Below are positions 46,482 through 58,261 of a stretch of DNA of 64,000 nucleotides, piece after piece. Below the pieces are notes generated by a model. That model was given only the letters and a program-made list of their open reading frames with translations, made no database searches and was not told where the DNA came from. The first letter of the stretch is position 1, and each line of letters opens with the position of its first letter. A program made the translations under genes and the position numbers. The stretch is from Cyprinodon diabolis (taxonomy: Eukaryota > Chordata > Actinopteri > Cyprinodontiformes > Cyprinodontidae), in assembly GCA_030533445.1 (NCBI GenBank), contig CM060064.1, positions 42,365,287-42,429,286 on the forward strand, written 5' to 3'.

Positions 46482-46910
46482 ATATCTAGGTGTTTTTATG
46501 TGAATGTGGGTCTTTTAGATCAATTTTAGTGATTTTGATCATGTTTCACATTTTATTGTCACATACTGGCGCTGGTCTTGGTCTTGACTCGGTCTCGACT
46601 TCCCTCGGTCTCGGTCTCGACTTCCCTCGGTCTCGACTTCCCTCGGTCTTGGTCTCGACTTCCCTCGGTCTTGGTCTTGACTTGATCTCGGACCCTAAAA
46701 GTCTTGGTCCTGTCTCGGTCTCGATACACTGTGGTCTTGGTCTTGTCTTGGTCTCGGGTTAGGTGGTCTTGACCACAACACTGATTTCCAGATTATATGT
46801 GTATTATGCCAAATAGAGGTTTAAACTTTATAAATGTTTTAAATGTGATGCAGAGTTTAATGTCAGAATTCTTACCCTGGGTGCCATTCCAAACTTACGT
46901 CAGGCTACAA

Positions 46911-47072
46911 AATTCTGACTTTAATCTCAGAATTCTGACTTTTTTCTCAGAATTCTAACTTTAATCTCAGAGTTCTGACTGAATTCTGAGAAAAAAGTCA
47001 GAATTCTGTGATTAAAGTCAGAATTCTGAGAAAAAAGTCAGAATTCTGAGATTAAAGTCAGAATTCTGACTT
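46911..47072. repeat. Head-to-head array of 20-bp units (long palindrome)
   Basis: About three and a half units of AATTCTGACTTTAATCTCAG (variant: TTTTTCTCAG end) run up to 46980. From 46981 the same units run in reverse complement (GAATTCTGAGATTAAAGTCA, variant GAATTCTGAGAAAAAAGTCA). The two variants alternate, giving a 40-bp higher-order period. Each unit holds an AGAATTCT palindrome. Arms of roughly 70-80 bp can pair into a long hairpin. It is not a CRISPR array, since there are no unique spacers. Confidence 0.92.
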
Positions 47073-47084
47073 TTTCCCCATACT

Positions 47085-47440
47085 ATACTGAAATAAAATA
47101 CACACGATGTATACAAAACAAAATTTAGTTTAGTACAGCTTTAAGACAGTAAATTAACATTTCCATTCCATAAAGTGCAGCAGTAGTCAAAATATAAACA
47201 GTGTGGGAGAAAAAAACATTGTGCTAAAAATGCATTGATATGGAAGTTTAAAGCATCAATATACATGGTGTGCAAATATTCAGTATGTTTGGTTTGGTGT
47301 TATAAATGTGATGCAGAGTTTGTTTGAGTTAGTTTAGTTTTTTCAACACTTCAACTATCTGATGGCAGTGGAAAAGAAACTGTTGCAGAATCTGCTGGAC
47401 CTGCATCGAAAGCTGCAAAGCCTCTTCAGAAAAATTGCAC
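47085..47440. repeat. LINE-like 3' region, family C, longer copy
   Basis: It shares 'tgtatacaaaacaaaattta', 'gtacagctttaagacag' and 'catttccattcc' with 16770-16885. It runs on to 'gatggcagtggaaaagaaactg' and 'ctggacctgcatcgaaagctg', which are phrases of a fish LINE 3' region. There is no intact frame. The exact family was not recognised. Confidence 0.55.
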
Positions 47441-48483
47441 TGATTAAAATCTATTCAGAAATGTTACCTAGCTTATTTTTTTAGAGCTTTGTTGTATAGA
47501 AAAAAAAATACAATAAAACTTTAATTTTGATTGTACTGTTAAAAGAAAATATCTTTAGAAGATAAATTTTCAACTCTAGAAATATAGTGTTCCTTTATAA
47601 CATCTAGTATTGATTCAGTATGTTTTTACTTGTTAATTATTTACGAAATGCTTGCAAAAAAAAATATTTTATAGTAAGCCACTGACAGTAGCATATGGTC
47701 CTGTAAATCCACAAACATTACTTAAGGGATTACCAAAGCTGCAGAGGAAGTAAGGAGGGTAAGGAAATGTCATTCAGTGTTAGGAAAGAAGCTGAGCTGT
47801 GTTGCTGCAGTTTGCTGAACATTTGATTAACGAGGAAGTTTCCCCCCCCCCAGGCCTGCATGTGTGTGTGTGTGTGTGTCTTAGGTAAAATGTCATTAAA
47901 ATAACTGAGTCATTCTGAAATCATATTAAGCATCACTTGAAAGCTGTTTATTGAATTAATTTAGTGTGTTTGTGTTTGTCAAAAGGCTCCATGTGTTTCT
48001 AGTCACAGCGGTTCTGCCTGTTAATGTGGTGTAATAAAGTGTGTTTGCTGTAAATTTGCTGTGCCTGTGTGTGTGTGTGTGTGTGTGGTGGGGGGGTTTA
48101 TTAATTACAGGCAAATTTGATGAATTTGACTCTGGCAGGCGTGGAGCTACAAACAGACAGCGTGAATGATGGTTGGATCCTCAGCACTAATATTATGTCA
48201 CTATGCTGTCAGCTTGTCATTAGTGTGGTTAAATTTTGTTTTAGAAACTGACAAAAAAAAAAGGAAAAGTGAAAAGTGGGGAAATAGAGTTTTTGGACTT
48301 AAAACTATTTCTTCATTTTATTCTACTAACATGCTGTCGCTGTGTTTGGAGAATAAACTGTAGTTTTGATTAAAACCTGCTGAATTTTTTAAGTACTTCT
48401 CTTTTTCTTAGCTTTCATTTCAAAACAACATGTCATCCCAGTATTTAAAGACTGGACTTTGCACCTACAGGCCTCCCAACTCT
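47441..48483. other. No gene seen; C10 run and two GT microsatellites
   Basis: C10 at 47842-47851, GT runs at 47861-47879 and 48067-48087. Otherwise unassigned. Confidence 0.5.
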
Positions 48484-48650
48484 TAAAGGCATAGGGGAGG
48501 ATGTACTTTTTCCGGGTGGATCATTAAAACAACTGGTCTTCCTTATTATTACTTCCTTAGCATTAGCATTGTCGGTGGCTAACTTCTAGCCAGTCAGTTG
48601 TACAGTAGCTTGTCTGTTGCACTGTCAGGGTTTGTTTTTTTCAATCCAGG
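48484..48650. mobile_element. End fragment of the Kolobok-like family of 12063-13170
   Basis: TTAAAGGCATAGGGGAGGAT followed by 'ctttttccgggtggatc' matches, in reverse complement, the right end of the 12063-13170 element, including the TTAA. The copy runs out before the LINE tail at 48686, so only one end survives. Confidence 0.65.
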
Positions 48651-48685
48651 TCTCAGCATCCTCTAATGTAAACAATTAAAAGCAG

Positions 48686-49410
48686 TTCAATTCAATTCAA
48701 TTCAGTTTATTTATATAGCGCCAAATTCACAACACATGTCATCTCAAGGCACTTTACAGTTCAACCAGATCATACAGTCAAATTGATACAAAGTTTTCTA
48801 TCTAAGGAAAACCAGTTGATTGCATTGACTCAAATACAATCCCTCACACTAAGCATACTTGTAGCGACAGTGGAGAGGAAAAACTCCCTTTTAACAGGAA
48901 GAAACCTCCAGCAGAACCAGGCTCAGTGTGAGCGGCCATCTGCCAAGGCCGACTGGGGTTCAAGGAGACAGAAGCAGAGATACAAGAAGCAGAGATACAA
49001 AAAGCAGCTGTAAAAGGCGGCCCCGTCCAGGAAACACACAGCCAGGCAGACGAGCTCCAAGGCAGCTCCCATGCCAGAGGATGAAGAGAGCACATCCACC
49101 CAGCCACGGCCAGAGAAACAGGACCACACTGGAAGACAGGCCGATCTCCAACATCTACAAACAAGGGTGTTGATGGAAGCAGCACAGCTGATGTTTCTTT
49201 CCTGGATGACGTCACAGCCAAACAGGAACAGACGAGGCAAAGCTACTCTGAGGAAAAGCAGAGAGAGCAGAAGGTTAGAGATTGAACAAACAGATTCTGC
49301 AGAATAGGAGAACAGAGAGAGAATGAAGCAGAATGATGAAATGGGGGTCCCTATGTCCTCCAAAAGTCTAAGCCTATAGCAGCATAACTATAGAGAGAGA
49401 GCTCAGGATA
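48686..49410 (-). mobile_element. 3' end of an L2-like LINE, minus strand
   Basis: On the plus strand it starts with repeated TTCAA units and 'tttatttatatagcgccaaat', the reverse complement of the tail found at 29740-29773 plus 31386-31415. It then mirrors 29425-29740 ('gtagcgacagtggagagg', 'gaaacacacagccagg'). It extends about 330 bases further into the LINE than the copy at 29425. Several overlapping frames of 60-146 codons on both strands run through it, but none is conserved protein, and they are read as by-products of the 3' untranslated region. The copy is 5'-truncated. Confidence 0.75.
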
Positions 49411-50045
49411 TAATTAAAAGCAGTTGAAGGCTTCTTCAATGCGTTATAAGGAGTATTGTGCCAGTATGGCAAGAAGCAGATTGTGTCAACACAACAGGCC
49501 AAGTCAATATGTTCCCTTTTTCATACTGTAAAACAAAATTCTCAAACATAACGGTGTTCAGCTTCAAGCAATCACTTTCATGACATATCATAAGTCTTTG
49601 TTTAACTTTTTAGAAGGTACAGACGAAGCTGAAGGAAGTTTTAATACTCAAAAGTTAAGATGACGTTTTGTGTCGGCAGTAATCTTTTAGGTTTGCAACT
49701 GTAGCTTATTTTAGATTAAATGATTCGTATGCTATTGAGATGTAAGTTAAAGGCAAAGATAGATGAGGGTTTATAGTTTGGTCAAGCATGGGTGTGGAAA
49801 ATATTGAAAAATTTAACCACTCCTTCCTCCAAGTACAATGTCTCCTCTGTTTTTACCCAGTAGGGGTCAGACATCTTACTTTATTGCTTTCTCCCTTATT
49901 TCCCCCTAATTCCAATCCTGTTGGAGATGTGGCGCTGAGAAATGTATCTTTGGCAGAGGTCATGGTGCAGAGGAGAAGTAGGAAGAACGGTGGCTTACCA
50001 CAGTACAATTAAAAGACACATGCAGAGCCGCAGCTGCTATTTTTC
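49411..50045. other. No gene seen
   Basis: AT-rich, no recognised element. Confidence 0.4.
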
Positions 50046-50049
50046 TTAA

Positions 50050-50561
50050 AGCTACAGTGTGTAATAATTACAGGGATATACAGTCAGAAATGTAATATAT
50101 TATACATAACTATGTTATTTTATCATCATCTACGAGCTCAGCCTCTTAACCTTAATATTTGCGTTGCCTTAGAATTCGTTATTTATAATTACATAGGAGC
50201 GGGTCTCGCAGCCATGGAGGCAGACATCTTTGCGCTACGGCAGCGCAGAGCCAACAAACTAGTGATTGCGAGATCGCCAAAATGTCACAACGATGTAGAA
50301 AAAATAACGGGTATATTTATTATCTTAAGTCTACATGAAATCTATACCCTACACAGACTAATCAAATACTATCTGTAAAATTATCTATGTAAACAAACCT
50401 CATCACTTGAGAAGGTAGGTGATGCGGACGTCGTGGAAGACATTTTGTCCCGTAACGCTCGCCGTACTGTTGGGGGGGAGAAGCAGTGGGGGGGAGATGT
50501 TCATGTTGCTGCAGTCTGCAGTCTGACCGCTAGATGTCGCTAAAAGTTACACACTGTAGCT
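50050..50561 (+). mobile_element. Kolobok-like TTAA MITE, 512 bp, with first-exon-like segment
   Basis: The ends AGCTACAGTGTGTAA and TTACACACTGTAGCT are perfect 15-bp inverted repeats, flanked by TTAA on both sides (50046-50049, 50562-50565). An ATG at 50214 in the context gccATGG opens a frame MEADIFALRQRRANKLVIAR.. that stays open for 32 codons and then meets a donor-like GGTATAT at 50309-50315. This looks like the first exon of an autonomous parent. The sequence near the right end is G-rich. This MITE type is widespread in fish. The Kolobok call rests on TTAA and the non-CCY ends. Confidence 0.85.
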
Positions 50562-50565
50562 TTAA

Positions 50566-52579
50566 GATAAAGTTAAACAGGTGTTCATTTGTAAACACGA
50601 CTGTGTGGAAAAATTATACATATAACAGGACAACAGAGAGAAGGATGTAAGAGAGGTAAATGGTTACGAAGACAAAGGGGAACACTGATTATAAGAACAC
50701 AAAAAACATCGATAGGAAATTAAGGAGGTATATGAGTGAAATTAAAAGGTAAAGGATGCAGGTGAAAAAAGTTTAGAAGGAACTATAAAAAAGAAGTTGT
50801 GTTTTTTATTGTTTAAATGTTCTGCTGCAGTGTTTTATTCTTATAAATGTGGTTCAGGATTTAATGGCTGACCTCCATTAGCAGTGCATCCAGAGTAGGT
50901 GTGAACTCTATAACTGTATTCTACGCCGCATCCTGAAGACTGTGAGGTTTAGTTCTATTTTTATTATCCTGTAAATACACTGTGGTGTCCCTCCGGTTCT
51001 CATGGGGTCCCTTAGTGAGGTTTTAAGGTTGGAGAAAGGGGATTCTGCATGCAGGGTATTCCCCTATTAGGGTTCCTCTTTTGTGGCTGCCTCGGTGTTT
51101 CCCCTTCCACTTTATAGGACACATGAGCAAGAAGAAAAACACAGAGAACTGCAAACTGAAATATAAGAAGATCTGCAAATGTCTGTACATATTTTTAGAA
51201 TTAGCTTCATGAGGAGCAAAACTTTGAGCCCTGCTGGTTATACCTTGTCAATTTCTGTTTCACGTGGTGGGAGTTTTATTGATGCTGTCATTCAGCGGGG
51301 AATAGGAGTTAAAGCTGAAGCAGAGGGAGCTGTAAATCTAAAATTCTGGGTTTAAATCAGAAAAAATGTTCCAGATTCGTAAATGCGGTACACGCTATTT
51401 GAGAGGAGTAATTGTTTTTGGGCAATGCAGATTTCTTAATAGCCACGTTGAGGGTCCCACAGGACACTATGACGTACATGCTTGGAAGTAATTAGGGTAA
51501 AATTGAAAAGACTCCAAAGTGTTGATCCAGGTTCTCAACTTCACTGCATTTTTCGTTTGTTCTCACCTGCATAGAAGAAAACACTTCCCAGGTTGAAGGG
51601 CTGAGAGTAGAGGCAAGTGTCTGTTCAAACTGGAGAGGATTTTAGATTTGTTGATGACAGGATGCAAGAACGGGCAGATCTGGTCTTGACCTGCAGTTCT
51701 TGGGTTTCCTCTACTTAGTCATCATGAAGAACAAAAATTAACAGATTTGTTTACATTTGAACTGGTCATGAGATTTTCATGATAGCTGAAGGAGCAAAAC
51801 CTACAACTAAAGTAGCTTAGATGTTCTTTCCATATGGGGCATCAGGCATTTCTTTAAAAAGCTCCATCATCTGGAAGAAGCTTAAAGTAGAGCCACTGCT
51901 ACTTCACATGGAAGGAAGTTAATGATCTGGTTTGCATGTCTGATCAACGATTCCTGGGCACAGATCAAGAAATAATTTGGGAGACTCTTCTTTCTTTATC
52001 GCTGGAGGGATACATAGATAGAAATATCCATATGGTGCCAATCCTTCAGTTTCCTCAGTGCAGGACTGGCACTGAGGAGAGGGACGTTTGGGCTTTCTGC
52101 AAGGAATACTTTCTTTCTCATTATGATCTTATTTGAACCCAAGAAATTCATGTTAATGATGGACTTCATGTGGTTTTGTCATTATGATTTATAAGCTATT
52201 ATGATTTGACATGAGCTTGTTGCTTTTCTTCCTTACTTTCCTTTAGACATGTCTCTTAAAGATACAGAGCTGCTGTTGTTGTTATTGTTATTATGACAGC
52301 AAGTTAACGTTAGTCATCCTACCAAAGTCCGGATTTGTATCTAATAAAGAATCTATACAGGGAGCTTTAGATTAGGGTGATGGCAAACAGGCCTTCCAGC
52401 CCAAAGACTTGGAGCTGATTGCTAACCATTGTTGAAAGTTGTTGAAATACTAATTAAACAGGCAGAAAAGGTCTTCCTATTGATAATTGAGGAAGGCTAA
52501 ACAACTATTTAAAAAAAATGGCCATAAAATGTATATATTCCCCCCAAAATTGACACATAGTATGCATCTTTTGTAGATG
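50566..52579. other. No gene seen
   Basis: Unassigned. The short frame at 51936-52136 lacks similarity. Confidence 0.4.
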
Positions 52580-53010
52580 ACGATCTCTGTTACAAGACAC
52601 CTCAGAACCAGATCGTCATTCAAACACAGATTTGCACCTAAAATGTTTATTGTAAGTCAGGGTGATGAATGGGAATGCATGCAGGGAGACTAGTGGAGAG
52701 CTTGAGCAGGTAGGTGATGACTAATCCGGTAGGCAACAAGCTAAAGGGAAAGGTTGAAGGCTTGAGGAGGCAAACAAAGGCAGAATCAGCTGGTGAACAG
52801 CAGATTCAGGCAGACGGACCTTAAGCATGCTTACAGTCGGGGAATAATGGCTGAACAGACTGACAACTGGAGGCAGGTTGAAAAAAAAGCAGACAGGCAG
52901 AATTCCAGAGCGTAACAGTCAGAAGCTGATGAGAATCCAGAAAGGGCTGGCGGTGCACACTGACACTGGAATTGCAAGGTTGAGACAATCTGGTGAGGAG
53001 TGGTTGAGAG
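52580..53010 (-). mobile_element. Possible LTR-like segment
   Basis: The stretch is rich in 'aggcag' and 'ggcaggcag' phrases and has a minus-strand AATAAA near 52648-52653. It resembles the 3' part of LTRs such as the one at 15872-16755 in composition and layout. No termini or target duplication were found, so the call is weak. Confidence 0.3.
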
Positions 53011-55155
53011 AGAAAGGTATAAATAATAGAAATTAGAATAAAAACAAGCTTCTTGGTTGAATGAAAATGATCTTAGATCTAAATATAGCAGATATATAAT
53101 TATTTTTAGCCTAACTTAAACATATCCAAATATTTAGCCTGTATGTGTGTGTTCAGTATTCAAGATATGCACAATAAGTATGAATATATTGTCTTTAATT
53201 TGTGTGTCTGTTTAAAAGTGTGTGCATGTTTATGTTGCTATGGTAGAAGAGTGTTAAAGCCCTTTCCAGGGATGGTCTGTTGCGTCTCAGACCAGAACAA
53301 CAGGCGAACCACAACAGAGGCCAACTGAACAAACACACAATACCCAAACTAGATTTAGCATCCTACATTTAGGGTACAGTATGTGTGTGTCTGTCCACAT
53401 GTGCAAATCATTATACTGGGTTTATTGCATGGTGTGTGTTTTCATTTTAGAGTTATGTATATGCTAAGTATATTGAGTAAAATTTACAGTTTACGTGTGT
53501 GTGTGTGTGTGTGTGTGTATGCCAGTGTAACTCACCCAGTGTTGTAAATGTTGTCTCTGATGTGGTGGGCTGTATTTAGAAGGAGAGCAGAGAGTGCAGA
53601 GGAAGTAGACATACGCATGTATGGGTGCATTTGTGCATGTTTTTGACATAAAAACTGCGTTTGTGTCTCACAAGTTGGAAATCTAGAGGTTTTGTTTCCC
53701 TACCAGACCTGGAAAACTCCATGTTCTTTTCTATCGTTTGGTTCCTTGGACTTGCCACCATATATTTTTCTGTACATTATGTGTGTGCCGGTATGTGTGT
53801 CTCTGCATGTTGGTTAGTTGCAGGGCGTAGCTGAGCAAAGAAAAAATATCTTTGCCGACCACGGGAATGAACCCACCCACTATACCACACCCAGAGAGAC
53901 GGAGAGAGAGAGAGAGAGAAAGCAACCTGTCTCACCCTCTCTCTATCTTTAAATTTTTGCCTCTCATTGCGTTTCTCAACTTTATTGCCTCATCTGAAAA
54001 TATAAATCAGTCTTTTCTCTCTTCCTACATTCATTTTTTCCTGTTTTAAATTATTCTTGTTCTCTTTATTAGTAAGTCCTCAAAACTCTTCATCAGACTT
54101 ATCTCTTTTATTGTTTAAAATTTCTTAAATCGAAGCCCGCTGCTGTATAGAAGACAATTACTTTGTTTATACAAAAAGCAGTTTGACAGTAAAAGCTAAA
54201 ATTCCACAATAAAGATCTTCTTGCAATATGATTTTAGCTTCAAACAAAAGATCTCACCTTTAAAACCGACTAAAAAACATGTATTAATGGCGAAATATCA
54301 AAATAATTTGGTAGATGGAAATAAATGGAATTTACTATTATTTAGCAAATAGTTGGATTAGCCTGTTTTTTTGTTTTTTTTTTACTCCTGCTCTTTGATT
54401 TTTTTTATGCCCCAATATGCCACTGCAAACATCCCTGTTATTTCTAAAAAGCGTGTGCAGTTGGCACGCCTTATGTGTAAGGTCTGTGGTTCTCCTTTCA
54501 CAATCTAATTCTGAATTTCACAAACACTTTATAAAAGCTTGTGCAAGAAGCCTCAGTTTTTAGTTTACTACACAGCTGTTGATGGTAAAAAATTGGTGAA
54601 CTGTTTCACTAGATTCATTTAAAGACAACAAAGAAATAAGAATTACAATTTGGACATCATTACATGTAGTTTTCACAAATGTTTTTCTGAATAATTTTAA
54701 TATTTTACTGTTTAACACCAGTTTTTTGCAAAAAAAAATGAATTTTTTTATGCTGATTTTTGTTCACTGCAATTTTCTGAGGATTTGATTTACAGAAGTA
54801 GACAAAACCTGACTTTTTCCTAAACGCTTGCATTGCCTCGCTTAAATGTAAACAAACTACACTAACAAAGTTATTTTAGGAACAGATATGACTTAGCATC
54901 TAATATCTGAATTATAAAAACAAACATCAGGTGTAAAATGCTTTAAGCATTTCCCTCCTGAGTGCAAAAAATAGCTTTCATACACTTCAGTATATAAAAA
55001 CTTCAAAATAATAATAATAATCTTTTTAGCAATAAAAATACTACATTTTACTGCGGGGGAAAAACAGTTGTTTTTCTAACCCTTTGTTTAAATATGAGGG
55101 TGTGTTTTATGTGCCTGTCTGTAAAGTTCCAAACATTAGGATATTTTTTGGCTAC
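53011..55155. other. No gene seen; GT and GA microsatellites
   Basis: GT run at 53494-53518 and GA run at about 53901-53919. The rest is strongly AT-rich with poly-T runs near 54366-54405. Confidence 0.5.
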
Positions 55156-55530
55156 TAGCCTCTGTCCCACTGAAAATATGGAGTTAACCAATGTTTTTCA
55201 TACCTGAGTTGACCCGCTACCAATCAGCATTTTGCTCACTCCCCATGGGCAAAAAAGTCGTGTCTAACCTGATTTCTGTCTCACTGGTGACATCGTCAAA
55301 GCTAACCCTTCGTGATGTTGTTACCAGACACAGGGTACAGATACCACGCAGTTTGTGAGCTAGGGGTCAGACCCAGCTTTTTTTGCCAGTGGAAAGGGAG
55401 CCAAATGCTGATTGTTGGTCAATCGACCCATACTTGAAAACATGCGTTAAGCCAGTATTTTCAGTTGGAAAAGGGCTATATGATTTTCCCCAGGTTTAAA
55501 CGTGTTTTTCAGCCAGTGGGAAAGGGGTAT
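55156..55530. mobile_element. Palindromic MITE (tentative)
   Basis: The left half ('cccactgaaaatatggagtt', 'accaatcagcattttgctc') and the right half ('gagccaaatgctgattgttg', 'ccagtattttcagttggaa') are reverse complements at roughly three-quarters identity. The outermost 'tcccactg' pairs with 'cagtggga'. No target duplication could be set. Superfamily unknown. Confidence 0.55.
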
Positions 55531-56689
55531 TAGTTTATACTTTTACCATTTCCCATGCTATTGACTACATAGATTTGTTTTTTTAAACATCACTCCAATC
55601 TCAAGGATTTCAACTACTTTAACACAGATTCAATCACACAGTTGATAGCAGATTCTTTCTCCCACACACAAACAGCATAGTGGATTCTTTAAATCAGCAG
55701 GTTTCCAGCTTCAGCTTCCGGCTCACTGACGGCGCTTGGATGCGGGCAATCTGTGCGGCCTCCACTATTTTGACTATGCCTGCCTGCAGATGAATACAAT
55801 GCTATGATCCACTGCTAACACATGAATCCAGGCGGAACATGTGGGCTTTGAACAAACCACAGATTGCGTCGATGTCCTTATCTCTTGGTCACTCTGACCT
55901 TTGTTGCAGTGGTTTTTGTTTTTGTGTCACCAGGAACAAACAAGTGTTTCTGACCTAACTCTTTTAGAAGATGAGGAACTCAAGTAAGAACATCAAAACA
56001 AGAGATCACACTAGTCTAATGTGAGCTAATACCCACACCATTTATTCTTTATGTTTTTCAGGTTTCAGGTTTTTCCTTTTCACATTTTAATGCTATATCG
56101 TGAAATACATGTTTGGATGTGCTGGAACAGGAGAGCTTCATAAAATACACTTTCCTGACAAATCTACAGAAACTGTGTGATGCTAGCATAGGATACAGAT
56201 TAAAACATTCTCTAAAAATAATTTTTGTCACCTTAATGAGTATGTGCCACCAAGAATTAAAGCCGGTATAAAAACTGGGAAAAAAAGAGGGGATCCTACT
56301 TGATTTTAGAAACAATGCCAAATATAAGTTGCCATTGTATTCTGTTCTATTGTAAATGAACCTTCATTCCTCTATCTAGTGTTCGCCTCATTCTCTAGCC
56401 TCTTCCACTACCAGTGCCAGACCCTAAGGAGAAAGACGTCTCTAACTTAGATCCACCTACTCATGTAGATCAACTACATTCAGCACCGATGTCTTCTGCT
56501 AAGGGCTGCGCGCCAAAGACTAATTAACTTATTATTGACAATAAATCGTTCTGTTTGTTGCTTTTTTTACCTGTGAGTCTTTCCAGGTTGAACTATTATA
56601 CATACATTTGTTGAGAACTTTCAATCAAATTCCAGCATAGAAAGAAATAGAGACCATTTCAAAAACTGTACATAGTGGTATTATTATTT
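55531..56689. other. No gene seen
   Basis: No supported features. The 87-codon minus frame at 56058-56321 has no recognised domain. Confidence 0.4.
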
Positions 56690-57230
56690 TTCAAATCTTT
56701 TTATTAGTTTTAAACATGCAAGAACAGCAATTAAACAGACAGAAGAAATAACAACAGGTGCTGACATCAGATATTAGTAAGAAGGGAGGAGGAGAGGAAG
56801 GGAGAGGGGTGGGAGGGCTGTATAATAAGGAGAAATCTGTCTCAAAATACAAAAGAAATGGCTGCCAGGTGGTATTTTATCGGTGAATTGAGTCATTAAC
56901 TTTGTTTTAGATGCTCTAGCTTCAGATGGAACATGACATCTTCCATCCATTGCTTATGAGATGGAGGAGCAGCTCTCTTCCAATTTAATAATATTAGGTG
57001 TGTTGCAAGTAGTGTAACAAATGTTGTGGCAGTAGCCTGCTGCATTGTTAGCAGTGTAGTCGGAAGTACAACCCCGAATAAGGCAGTGAGAGCACTTTGT
57101 TCAATATTCCTCCTACATATAAATGGAATCGCCCTAAAGATTGACTCCCAAAAGGGGAGGAGCCTAGAGCAAAGCCAGAACATATGACTTAGATCCGCAC
57201 CTAACACAAGATGCGTCTATGTTAACTGTA
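56690..57230 (-). pseudogene. L1-like LINE ORF2 C-terminus and 3' end, 5'-truncated
   Basis: The minus-strand frame 56896-57207 (103 codons) encodes a peptide with ADLSHMFWLCSRLLPFW near its start, ALTALFGVVLPTT in the middle and ATHLILLNWKRAAPPSHKQW then MEDVMFHLKLEHLK at the end. This is the C-terminal region of the ORF2 protein of teleost L1/Tx1-like LINEs, downstream of the reverse transcriptase. A poly(A) signal AATAAA lies downstream at 56700-56705. The reverse transcriptase and endonuclease are missing, as is usual for 5'-truncated insertions. Confidence 0.8.
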
Positions 57231-58261
57231 CCTAGTGTTAAAGAAAAAACAGGACCACTATGAGCAAAACTGACGTCTTTGTAGAGTTTTTCTGAGGGTG
57301 TCAATCAAGTTCAATCAGAAAACCTTTTAAAACGGACAATAAGAAAATGCCTTACATAATTGATGGAGAGGTTTTGTTCAGGATAACTCTGTAAGAAAAT
57401 ATTCATTTCAAGCTAAGAGAAAAAAACAAACATAGATTTCCACCTTTAAGTCTCCTCAAAGCAGCTGGGTTTTCATCAGATGAAATCATTCAATCTTTCC
57501 CTATTCACCTTTTGTAATAGGAGCCTGAGGGGCAACCAGGGAAATCATGTCCCCATCTACTCCATGGCTAACAAGGAGTACTAAGAAAACCCAGGATAAG
57601 AAGAGAGGAGACATACAGCAAAGTACCTCAGAATCTAATCGCAAACCTCAAACTGCACAAGCACTCATGTCATTACAGCTAATCTCTTCATGAATTAGGT
57701 GAAAGCCTTTTTATTCCTTTTCTTAATGACGACAAACAAATTACTTTAAATGAAACACCTCCTCACTCATGCTAGAGAACAATGTTATAATAGATGTATT
57801 CTCCTAAGGAACATTCACTTTAACTAATGATGTGCTTTTTAATGAAATGCATTACCCAGCTTCCTGTTTAACAGATCTACAACTTGGTAAGATTTACAAT
57901 GGATTACAGCGACTATCCATCATGTTAACCAAAAATAAAACTGGCAGGTAGCTGCTATCACATGTAAAACAAGAGCTTAGATTCACCTTAATGCCATTTT
58001 ACAGGCGCCCTGCACTGTTTGGTCCACACACACCATATTTGTTAGTTTGCTAAAGTAACACACTGACTATGATGTGACCTGACCCCTTAAGGCTTTCATA
58101 CAGGAGTAAAGGTGCCATCTTGTCTTACAACATTAACTTTTTTTTAAGTCATTACCACTCCCTCAAGGACCCAGCCCTCACGCACATTTTTACTACTTAA
58201 CTCTCCTTCGGTGAATGTGAATGTTCCTGACCTACGAATACACGGACAGTTTTCACAGATT
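57231..58261. other. No gene seen
   Basis: Unassigned AT-rich sequence. Confidence 0.4.

Larger units (their letters stand above)
45358..46783. mobile_element. hAT element, 1426 bp (long copy of the CAGTGTTGTAG family) with nested insertion
   Basis: It shares both ends and the AT-rich core with 6941-7771 and is bracketed by a perfect 8-bp duplication, atttccag (45350-45357, 46784-46791). Relative to the short copy it has a 564-bp insertion (45498-46061) and an extra block around 46180-46450 that encodes a zinc-finger-like peptide. The right end has an expanded array of GGTCTCGACTTCCCTC-type subterminal repeats (about 46580-46680) not seen in the short copy. Confidence 0.92.

Noticed and set aside
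46911..47072. Regular 20-bp repeats, possible CRISPR array
   Set aside because: The units are contiguous without unique spacers, the array inverts in the middle, and the genome is vertebrate.
48844..49363. Overlapping frames of up to 146 codons on both strands
   Set aside because: They run through the 3' untranslated region of an L2-like LINE that is also present at 29425-29773, where the frames are not conserved.
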